Source: Cladopsammia gracilis (lineage: Eukaryota; Cnidaria; Anthozoa; Scleractinia; Dendrophylliidae). From it: a DNA stretch of 64,000 nucleotides. A program made the position numbers and the translations under genes. How positions within the stretch are numbered: the first letter of the stretch is position 1; each line of letters opens with the position of its first letter. Location of the stretch: assembly GCA_022457155.1 (NCBI GenBank), contig JAJGOT010000131.1, forward strand, positions 163,501 through 227,500, in the 5' to 3' direction. The notes beneath the pieces were generated by a model. That model did not search any database. It had not been told where the DNA came from and saw only the letters and a program-made list of their open reading frames with translations. This document shows, piece by piece, positions 55,320 to 64,000 of this stretch.

Positions 55320-55367
55320 CCACCACCCAACCCCCCACCCTCCCCCCCCCTCCCCCCCCCCCCCCCC
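55320..55367. repeat. C-rich tract
   Basis: Runs of 9 and 16 C separated by T, following CCACCCAACCCC. Confidence 0.85.
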
Positions 55368-55689
55368 GGAGAAGCGTTTTCGACTGAGAGACATGGAGTG
55401 ACTAATTTGCATATCTGTACCCGTATACCATATCTCGTATACGCTTGCTCATTAACGAGAAAAAAAATCAAGTTTGACTTGTACTTTACTCTGGCGCGAA
55501 CTTGACTCGTGAAATGAACACACTTCGTCGTATCGCTCCACTCTAAACCTACACGCACAAAATTATTTTGGTGTAGGAGAAATTATCCAAAAACATTTTT
55601 ATTACAAGTTTTTTTTTATTATTGAGTATAATATTATTATATGTTTTTATTGTGAAAAGGTGCATAATTTAGCATTTTGTTATCTGAAT

Positions 55690-55990
55690 TCTGGGCACAT
55701 TAACCCGTGCGAAATGATTTCCGAGAATTCTCGAGAAAAGCAAAATTCTCAGTAATTCTCAGAATTTCTCAGGATTTCTAAAGAAATCTTGGTACGTTTT
55801 GGTGCGACCGAAATTTCCCGGAAATTCTTGGGAAATTTCGAGATCACCTCTCGCAGGATATAACACCTTCTCGGTTATTGCCGAGAATTCTCGGGATTTG
55901 GCTGAAATGTGTGAAAACCAGAAATAAGCCTGCTGAAAAGAAGGGGTTCTCAGGTTTTCTCGGGAAATCCCAGGAATAACTTGAGACGCT
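55690..55990. repeat. GAATTC/GGAAATTTC palindrome repeats, left cluster
   Basis: Many overlapping words such as GAGAATTCTCGAG, TCTCAGAATTTCTCAGG and GGGAAATTTCGAG. Opens with ATTAACCCGTGCGAAATGAT; a related word occurs in 62470..62815. Confidence 0.65.
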
Positions 55991-56639
55991 TAATTCACTA
56001 TTTACTGAAAACACGTTTGAGTTTGACTTCAGTCTACAGGAGTGATTGTCAAATAAGTTTACTTTCACTACGAAAGTATGGAGGCCGAAGTTAATCATCA
56101 ACCTCACATGTTGCCCATTGTCGGCTTGTGGGCCGGGACTTGAATGCAAGGCGATATCGCACGGCAAGATACATTTGATGTTCGCTTTTTTTGGCTCATC
56201 CACTCATTCCACACTCGTTATCCCGACACAATCATTTTTTGAAATAGTATTGACGCCGTAACGAAATGAAACCTTGGCCGGTATAAAAGGTAATTCCTCG
56301 ATTAATGACATCTTCAAACGCGTTTGTAGATCGAAGCTTATGCATAACATAGCAAGATGTTGTTATTATTCGGCGAGATGCAAATAGCTTAGTGGCCCCA
56401 GCTTATGTTGTATTCTATATTTTGCCGTATAAAACGTGTGTTTAGGGTAAGTAGGCAATGCGATCGCATTTCAGAGCACACATTTGTAAACAAGCAATTT
56501 ATGGAACGTCCCGCAAAGAAAATATTAAGCTCAAAGTATACATGAAAGATGACTCACAATTGCGTCTCTTCTTAAGATTAAATTGACGTATTAAAGTCAT
56601 ACCTTGTACGTGTTTTATGAGGGACCTCTCATCATGGAA

Positions 56640-59046
56640 TCCTGCACTTTTTTATGGTGTACAATTTCCGCCAAAATTCGATGTTGTAAATTCAGCATCC
56701 TACTTTTTAATTTCTTGTTATTTTTACTATTCAACATTCAAGTTTATACATTTTGACATATCTCGATTGAACTTTGTAGTACTTACAATTCAACTTTGTA
56801 CTTTTTATGATTCAACATTGTAGATTTTACAATTCAACATCGTACTTTTCATAATTGAACATTGTAGTTTCAAGAATTCAACACTGTACTTTGTGTAATT
56901 CATCTTTGTAGCTTTTGTAATCCAACATTGTTGTTTTCATTATTTAACATTGAACTTTGTGTTATTCAACTTTCTATTTTTGACAATTCAACATTGTACT
57001 TTTTTACGTTATTCAACATTCTTCGTTTCACAATATCCAACCGCAATCCAGTTGTCTGTGGGCTCAGAAAATGCAAAATTACCCCCAGTAGGGGAGACTC
57101 GAATATAACAATTCCGCTCCTCTCCGCCGACATTGGTTGTTATTGGTTCAATATTGGTTCAATTAAACGAGCCAATGAGAAAACGGAACATTCGATCCTT
57201 CCCAAGAGTACAAAAGCGGCAAAGATTTCATGACCAACGGAATAATTTCATATTATTCCGCGAGACATTCACTTATGGGAGCAACTGATGAGGTTCACCT
57301 TAGAACCGAAACTCGAGTCTTGCTTAAGAAAGAATGTAAAAGCTAAGCTATGGAGGCTTTAAAATTCATTTGCGAACTGTAGGAGTCGTGCAGGAGTCGT
57401 GCAGGCCCGTCAACACTTTTTAACTCTGAATGATATTTAATGGACGGGCCCCGTTCTGCCTCGCATGAGATTATAGCGCTTCCCACGTTTACTACTGCAG
57501 GTTTAAACACCATTGAGAGCAGAAGATTTACATGTTCAAAGAACGTATCGCTCTTAAAGAAAATACATCTTGCCTGCACAAAAACATAAATATCTAGGAA
57601 GCCGAACATTGGCCTGTGACCGGTAGCATAGCTTAAGAAAGAATGTAAGTAATCTCTAGCATCCATGAGATTTTCAAAACAGATCACCACATCTGTAAAA
57701 GGCATGTTGGATGCGATAACGTCATTATGAAACAACGGAGGTCCTTCTAGCTCCATGAAACACAACTCTAAAGCAGAATAAAACAAGGAGCTAAAACATG
57801 TAAACTGCAAAAAGTCTTGATAATTCCAATAGACACGGCAGCTTCAGACTTGGATCTTAGACGCCTACATCCGTGATAAAGATCTACTTTCTCACAAGTC
57901 TAGCACACCGCAGACTTCACGGGCAGAGAGATTTCTGATCCGAGCATTTTCATAGCAATTACAAAAATTGCAGCCGTCCACTACTTATCTTGCAGCAAAA
58001 GCTAGCCAAAGAAGCCCTAACATATGCCAAGAGAGCGAGCATAACGAAGGCATAGAGAAAGAATAATTCTATAAATGGCTAAACACAGCATGAAAACTCC
58101 CTGTCAGTTATAGAGATTTATATCCCAAAGATCAAAGAACCAAAGAGTCACACAATATCAAGCATGCAAAACAAATAGATAATAGTGACTTGTCACAATT
58201 CTATTTTGGTGATCTAAGGGAACAAATATCTCGAAGAATTTCTTGGGAAAACTATTCTAAATGCTTCTTTATACATTTTGCGACTAGCGGGAGTCGTGTT
58301 TGGCCTGTCACTTTTATAATACTGAGATCTCTTTCACCATTAGAATGCTCGTATCTCTCCAAGACTCTTAGTACGTCGTAAACAGCATTTTGCAAATATG
58401 AAAGGTCATCCATTTGTTTGTAAAATTTAAGTTAAATAAGTTTTATAAAGCACTTTGTAAGAAAGAGTTCTTTCGCAGCCGCCATCTTTGATTCAGCAAC
58501 AAATATCATGTGAGGTGCAAAATAATTCTTTTGTCGGGGAGGGGACAAACTGACTTCGTTTACTGTCGGGGGAGAGGAGCGAAATTGTTATATTCGAGTC
58601 TCCCCTACTGGGGGTAATTTTGCATTTTCTGAGCCCACAGACAACTGGATTGCGGTTGGATATTGTGAAACGAAGAATGTTGAATAACGTAAAAAGTACA
58701 ATGTTGAATTGTCAAAAATAGAAAGTTGAATAACACAAAGTTCAATGTTAAATAATGAAAACAACAATGTTGGATTACAAAAGCTACAAAGATGAATTAC
58801 ACAAAGTACAGTGTTGAATTCTTGAAACTACAATGTTCAATTATGAAAAGTACGATGTTGAATTGTAAAATCTACAATGTTGAATCATAAAAAGTACAAA
58901 GTTGAATTGTAAGTACTACAAAGTTCAATCGAGATATGTCAAAATGTATAAACTTGAATGTTGAATAGTAAAAATAACAAGAAATTAAAAAGTAGGATGC
59001 TGAATTTACAACATCGAATTTTGGCGGAAATTGTACACCATAAAAA
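56640..59046. mobile_element. Foldback element with minisatellite arms, about 2.4 kb
   Basis: Ends TTTTTATGGTGTACAATTTC and complement. Arms of about 485 bases (56640..57130 and 58560..59046) are inverse complements and consist largely of units like ATTCAACATTGTACTTTT. The inner 1.4 kb is single copy with one minus-strand ORF. The identical protein frames in both arms are repeat translations. Confidence 0.8.
57343..57810 (-). CDS. Hypothetical 155-residue ORF inside foldback element
   Basis: Starts MQFTCFSSLFYSALELCFME; includes SDTFFEHVNLLLSMVFKPAV and AIISCEAERGPSIKYHSELK. No domain or DDE motif recognised. It is the longest frame in the centre of the element, so it may be cargo or a transposase relic, or chance. 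Confidence 0.3.
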   Translation of the reverse strand: MQFTCFSSLFYSALELCFMELEGPPLFHNDVIASNMPFTDVVICFENLMDARDYLHSFLSYATGHRPMFGFLDIYVFVQARCIFFKSDTFFEHVNLLLSMVFKPAVVNVGSAIISCEAERGPSIKYHSELKSVDGPARLLHDSYSSQMNFKASIA

Positions 59047-59566
59047 TCTACTAAATCAGTCAATGGATAAATTCTATATTCTATAATCTTTTACTGCCAT
59101 TCTCGATTGATTTTATAACAAGCTTGTACTGAGAAGTTTCAACTTGTCAAGTTGTCAACTTCCTATTACATTACAACTTTCCTTCAATAAAGTTTGGTCA
59201 TAAATATCATTCAAGTTGATGCCCAGAATCCTGGAAATTGCATTTTCCAAGCCTCTAGATTTCAAAATTTTCTTGGGGGGGTGCGGGGGAGGGCAGGGGC
59301 AGGGGTGGCATGTCCCCAGACCCTGGGGTCAATATCCCACTCCCACCACCTAAACTATCCCTGACAGCCGGATACAACAAAACTTATTGAAACCCCTGGC
59401 AAGATCAGGAAAGTTGAACTTGCAAAGAATGAATTGAAACTATTATGCCTTCAAATTGTTTTTTCAAGGAAAGGAACTACTGTACAGTGTCTGAACACAT
59501 TTGAGGTAAAAGCGAGTTTAAATTCATTCATGGGATAATTCATTGCAAATTGAATGAAAGTTAAAA

Positions 59567-59568
<2 letters not shown>

Positions 59569-59604
<36 letters not shown>
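59569..59604. repeat. (ATTG)n microsatellite
   Basis: About eight ATTG units. Confidence 0.9.
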
Positions 59605-59605
<1 letters not shown>

Positions 59606-60004
59606 TAATGCTACTTGACATAACAAATCATGCTGTGAATTTGCAGTCAACAAAATTGATCATGCAATGAACGTTTTTCAAACTGCGGAATGAAACCAAT
59701 GGTGCACGAAGCAGGCTGATTTTCAAGGCATTTCAAAGAACACGCGAGATGAATAGTACCAGTAATCTTTCAACATGTGGCACAAACTGTCAGTGATACA
59801 TGTACATGTATGTACCAATTTTATTTACATCAGTGGGTTTAAAAAGCTTAAAGGTTATGCAATAGTGCTGAATGACAAAACGTTTAAGTGTCATATCGTC
59901 AGAAAGCAAAACCTATTTTCTCCATTTATTCATTAAAATCCATACTGTAAAATCCTGGTTATACAGTAATATCACCCACTTGCATGTTAGGATCAATTGT
60001 ACCA

Positions 60005-60290
60005 TAGGTAGTGTCAGTGCGATGTCGGTCGACATATCAGTAGATGGTCGGCCAAAAAAAATCGGTCAATACATGTACGTATGACGGCCGATGGTCAGTC
60101 GACATGTCCACCGACATGTCGGTGTCAAGTCTCGGTGGAATATCGGTCAAGTGTCGGTAAGCTATCGGTCAAGTGTTGGTATATAGTCCATCGGCTAAAT
60201 GTCGGTAGTCTATCGGTGAAACATCGGTCAAGATACATGTATCGGTCGAGCATTGGTTGTGTATTGTTCCAGTGTCGGTATTGCAAAAAA
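60005..60290. repeat. TATCGGTCAAGTGTCGGT minisatellite
   Basis: Irregular units of about 10-20 bases ending in TCGGT (TGTCGGTCGAC, TATCGGTCAAGTGTCGG, ATCGGTCAAGATAC), at least 14 TCGGT words. Confidence 0.75.
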
Positions 60291-60672
60291 GACAGACAAA
60301 ACTTATCAAAGTCACTATGCTACTCTTGAAAATTTGGCCTTCCTCAACAAACTTGCACGACATGCAAATGACCCATAACTATTTTTGTGACGAAACCTTT
60401 TCGCTGCTTGCGTACAGTATACATGTAGTTGCATTGTTCTTGTAATATAAAACTCGTACAAAAATTTCATGCTACAGCTGTACACGGTAGTCCTTACGTT
60501 AGATGTTAAATTAGGTCATATATCGTAACGTCCTCTGTCGCGTTATTATAATATAGCCTTTTATATTGTATTTTATTTTAACTTATATGAACATTTTCTT
60601 TAATAAAAAAAATTCCTTATTAAATGTTTCTATGAATTGTGACACTAATTGAATTTTTCTTTTGTTTTTCAG

Positions 60673-60748
60673 TGATCAATCATCCCAAGGAGAAATTAAC
60701 AACATGATACTGAAGGGGACAACAAAAATAACTGAGAAAGCAGTTTAA
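60673..60748 (+). CDS. Possible terminal exon
   Basis: Follows a good acceptor (TTTTGTTTTTCAG) and reads SSQGEINNMILKGTTKITEK, AV, stop. No upstream exon was found, so this rests on splice context alone. Confidence 0.2.
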
Positions 60749-60906
60749 AGCATACATTGTAAAATATTAATGATGGTTATTGATGTTTTTAGACTGCAAC
60801 AATTATAATTATTGATGACAAAATATAGCGTACACTGATAAAAAAGATGAATGTTTTGTGAAAATTATTCATACTGTATAGCAAATTTTTATTGATTACG
60901 ATAATA

Positions 60907-61976
60907 CAGTGAAACCTCTATAAAGCGGACACCTTCGGGACCTTCCCAAGTGTCCGCTTAATATAGGTTTGTAAAAATTGCACAATGTTTGCTAACAATT
61001 AACATTCAACCGTTACTCTGTACTGTGATAAAGTTCCATGTTGTTAAGGAAGCTATCCAGAGCAGGGGCGGATCCAGGAATTTCTCAAAGGGGTGTCTGG
61101 GTGCATGCCCCCCAGAAAACTTTTCCGATTATACCATCTAAAATGCCACTTCCAGCATTCCTGAGACTCAAAAAGCGTTTGTTAAGTAAAAAACTTGACA
61201 ATCAGTCAAATGGTGGAAGTGAAACAACTAGGTATAAAACAATTTTATTCTATTATTTTTAAGAACCACATGGGAGACACAGTTCTGGTGGGTGGGGGGG
61301 GGGACTCACCCGACCCTCCCCCTGGATCTACCACTGCAGAGTTCAAGTTCATTACCTTTAATTACCAACTTTAATTGTTTGTAAATGCAAAAACATAACA
61401 ACAAAACAGCAAGGACAAAGTTTTTGAAGAGATAACAAATTCTGGCAAGGTAACAATTACGGGGAAAGGAGTAAACTGAGGTGCCGGATATGGCTTAGAA
61501 CTTTCCTGCGAATACCTCTTTTATGGCGATAAGTTTTCATGTGAGTGGCTAAAGAAAAAATTATTCAAAGAAGGATTTGATTGTGAATAGCTGTACTGTA
61601 CTTTGTGCAAGACTTTTAGGTGAACTTTGATCGCGGATGATAATCATAAAGCCGGATATCGGTCTAATCTACAGTTTATTGACAGCTAAATGTATTGATT
61701 TATCTTTATTAATCAACTACAGTACGTATTTCAAGGACGTAATCCAATACTACCATTGTCAATTCCGTCCGGTGTCCGCTTAATAGAGGTTTTTAACAAT
61801 ATAAATTAGCCAAATACAATTTATTTTGGTGTCCACGTCTGCTTAATAGAGGTGTCCGCTGAATAGGGGTTCGTTATAAAGGGCAATATAAGACGTTAAT
61901 TTCTGGACCCGGCTTAGTGTCCGCTTAATAGAGGGTGTCCGCTTAATTGGGGGTCCGCTTGATAGAGGTTTCACTG
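60907..61976. mobile_element. TA-flanked Tc1-like element, 1,070 bp, with nested MITE
   Basis: Ends CAGTGAAACCTCTATAAAGC and complement of CAGTGAAACCTCTATCAAGC, each bordered by TA. Repeats of GTGTCCGCTTAATAGAGGT cluster at the right end. No transposase frame. The MITE at 61063..61336 lies inside. Confidence 0.8.
61063..61336. mobile_element. Nested MITE with CAGGGGCGGATCCAGG termini, 274 bp
   Basis: CAGGGGCGGATCCAGG and complement of CAGTGGTAGATCCAGG. CAGAG occurs on both sides. Relative of 21382..21676. Confidence 0.75.
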
Positions 61977-62469
61977 TATAGCCTTAAGGATTTTTTAATT
62001 TACAATCTTCTTTTCGTGCCAGTCGTCTTACATGTAAGTAACAAAAATAGGTCCTTATTTTATTCTCAGTTCCAAATTTACTTTTTATTTTTTGGTTTTC
62101 GGAAGCGATATATTTCTTTAAAGAATTCTCCTTTATTTACAAAAATTATTTTTGGTTTTCTCAAGTGATACATTTCTTTACATAGGTCTGCTTTATTTAC
62201 AAGAATTATGTACATAAAGTAATTTTCATCTTTTCAGGTTTCTGAAGTGACATCAGGTTTTTTTTATAAAAGTATTTTATTTACAAATGTATGTACATAA
62301 AATTATAGAATGGATCCAACATTCATGTAAGTGGTAATAACGTATCTGTGAAATGGAAATTGATTCTGTGTTGTTCTTGGTTGGTTTAAAATTGTGATAC
62401 TGACTGCTGAGCTCACATTTTTCAGTTTCTCATTAACTAATCTTAAATGTATCCGAAATACCAGGAATT
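61977..62469. other. No gene seen
   Basis: AT-rich; TATTTACAA and TTTTGGTTTTC words recur about every 65 bases between 62090 and 62290, a weak tandem repeat. Confidence 0.45.
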
Positions 62470-62815
62470 CTAAACAATTATTGAGATTCTCAGAAAATCC
62501 TGTTCCTGGGAGTTCCCAGGATTTTCCTGGGAACTCCCAGGAAATTCCTAAGAATTTCCGGAAGATTTGTGCAAATTAACACAAAGGTAATTTTTCTGGG
62601 ATTTCTAGGGATTTCTTGGGATTTATTCTTGGGAATTCTAAGGATTTACCAGGATTTACTCCGCCGTTTTTCTTACCTTTTCCCAGGAATTTCTGAGAAA
62701 TCCCGGGAAATTTGTGCAAATTAACACGAAGGATTTTCTGAGAATTCCTGAGATTTCTTGGAATTTTTTCTTGGGAATTCTGAAGATTTCCCAGGATTTC
62801 CTTGAACAATTTCGC
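62470..62815. repeat. GAATTCC/GGGAAATTC palindrome repeats, right cluster
   Basis: Units of about 139 bases marked by TTTGTGCAAATTAACAC at 62566 and 62709, with GGGAATTCT, CCCAGGAATTTC and CCTGAGATTTCTTGG between. Same style as 55690..55990 and apparently in the same orientation. Confidence 0.65.
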
Positions 62816-63260
62816 ATGAATCGAGTGACTTTAATCCTCCATGTACTAAAATAACAAACGAGTACTAGTGTTATATCCGCAATATCCTCCACGATCAACA
62901 ACAAATAGCACACAGGCTCCTCTTGCCATCGGATAAAAAAATATTTCAAACGGGTATCCTTTAATGCGTCAGAGGTTATCAAATGGGTAGAACGCTTTTA
63001 GTTTCAACATCATAACACCCTTAGTTTTGTTAAAAATGTCAGCTTGTACAAGGCTGATTTAATTGTGCCCGCTCTACCCAATAGCAAAAATTCAGAATAC
63101 TGAACAGCCATAAAAGCTGTCTCCAGTGAACGAACATTTTTAAATTGTTTTTTTGTTTTCACAGTTTTAACTCCGATCGCCGTGAAACAGTGAATTTTGT
63201 TTCCCCTCGACCCCCAATGTTTCCCTCGGCAAACTCACTGTTTCCCTTAGGGTCAGTCAT

Positions 63261-63522
63261 TCCTCGCGAAGCGAGGGCTGAAGGCCCGAGCGTAGCGAGG
63301 TTAATATATTTGGCGGCCGAAGGCCGCTCGGGTGCTCTGGTCTTGGGAGCTGAGCCGCGCGAATTCGCGCGAAAAATATATTTATATTCATTCCTCGCGA
63401 AGCGAGGGCCGAAGGCCCGAGCGTAGCGAGGTTAATAAATTTGGCGGCCGAAGGCCGCTCGGGTGCTCGGGTCTCGGGAGCTGAGCCGCGCCAAATCGAG
63501 CGAAAAATATATTTATATATAT
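63261..63522. repeat. GC-rich palindromic tandem repeat, 131 bp x 2
   Basis: Each unit contains CCTCGCGAAGCGAGG, GGCCGAAGGCC-type and GGCGGCCGAAGGCCGC hairpins, then GAGCTGAGCCGCGC and GAAAAATATATTTATAT. Two direct copies begin at 63261 and 63392, ending in a (TA)n run. Strongly GC-rich compared with the surroundings. Confidence 0.85.
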
Positions 63523-63530
63523 ATATATAC

Positions 63531-64000
63531 TGAAGATGTCGTGCAGTTGCCTGGCAACAACAATCGCGACCGCGCGCTCATGTTCATGTGCGCGCGCTCA
63601 TGTTCATGGAGAATGTCTCAACTTTAAATTTCGGGGCCATTGCCGGCATGCAACCAACCTCTCCAGTAAAATCAGAAATTGCATCTCTCCCACATCGCTA
63701 AAATTTTGCAGTGCATCCTTCCCCGAGCTTCGCGAGGTTCTGCGAGACACGTATTTCTAGTATATATATATGTATATGTTTAAAAATTGAAGTCCTTATT
63801 CTAAATAAAACTAATTAAAAACTAATTCTAATAAAACCCTAGTTAAAAACGTATTCAAAAACATACGCTAATCACATAATTACGATCACTTATCTTCCTA
63901 AATTAACTATAACATAAATAGCAGTTCTTGCAAGTCCTGTCCTCAATTAAGTGCGTTAAGTCTCCTTTCTCCTTAAACAGCGTTCTCGAATTTCATTAAG
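63531..64000. other. No gene seen
   Basis: CGCGCGCTCATGTTCATG is repeated twice near 63571-63608; the rest is AT-rich with CTAATTAAAAAC-type short repeats. Confidence 0.45.

Noticed and set aside
56617..59063. Identical 60-68 codon frames in both arms of the foldback element
   Set aside because: They translate ATTCAACATTGTA minisatellite units and are not conserved as protein.
55690..62820. A second, decayed CACTA element between the two GAATTC clusters
   Set aside because: One end can be read as CACTCGATTCATGCGAAAT, but the other reads CACATTAACC, the flanks do not match as a 3 bp duplication, and the clusters align better in direct orientation.
1..64000. Bacterial features such as operons, Shine-Dalgarno sites, CRISPR arrays or rRNA
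   Set aside because: Spliced genes, animal domain types and transposon families show nuclear metazoan DNA; no regular spacer arrays or rRNA-like sequence were seen.

Overview
This is animal nuclear DNA. Genes are split into short exons with GT-AG introns, the sequence is AT-rich, and DNA transposons, foldback elements and satellites are dense. The mixture of an integrase-core gene, a CACTA transposon, a RING/TRAF zinc-finger gene and a CUB-Ig-LRR secreted or receptor-type gene is most like a cnidarian, probably a stony coral or anemone. That assignment is inference. Every exon model below comes from reading splice sites and codon phase by eye. No rRNA, tRNA or CRISPR array was seen.

Layout. 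0-2.2 kb: 3' part of a minus-strand integrase-core (DDE) gene, cut by the window edge. 2.3-8.5 kb: repeats, namely a 0.55 kb palindromic insertion whose empty site is preserved in a second copy of the host repeat near 27.65 kb, a 651 bp block duplicated in tandem with a TATA box and small ORF, and a 1 kb palindrome. 8,901-24,110: the main find, an apparently complete EnSpm/CACTA transposon of 15,210 bp. It has CACTAC termini, an ATA target duplication on both sides, about 17 and 16 subterminal TGTGAAA motifs, and two divergent genes that are open through every exon junction: a 1,021-residue six-exon transposase and a 528-residue seven-exon accessory protein. At least six smaller hairpin or MITE insertions sit in its introns.

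24.4-26.7 kb: a minus-strand RING/TRAF zinc-finger gene lacking a recognisable first exon. 27.8-32.9 kb: an inverted duplication with arms of about 1.4 kb. Each arm carries one 72 bp LRR exon. The left arm has a later Tc1/mariner insertion and the right arm shows its empty site. The 3' end of an LTR retroelement lies at the right edge.

32.4-51.1 kb: a minus-strand gene of at least eight exons (signal peptide, CUB, Ig, LRRNT, four LRR exons). All seven junctions agree in phase. Its introns hold MITEs, a LINE fragment, a satellite of about 102 bp units and an element with terminal inverted repeats. Its 3' end is not found.

51-64 kb: mostly repeats, with a LINE endonuclease fragment, a 2.4 kb foldback element with minisatellite arms, a Tc1-like TA-flanked element with a nested MITE, and a GC-rich palindromic tandem repeat.

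The two CACTA genes form one mobile unit: the transposase should cut at the CACTA ends, and the accessory protein is the best candidate to bind the TGTGAAA arrays, by analogy with the two-protein En/Spm system of plants. The other genes show no functional link to it.
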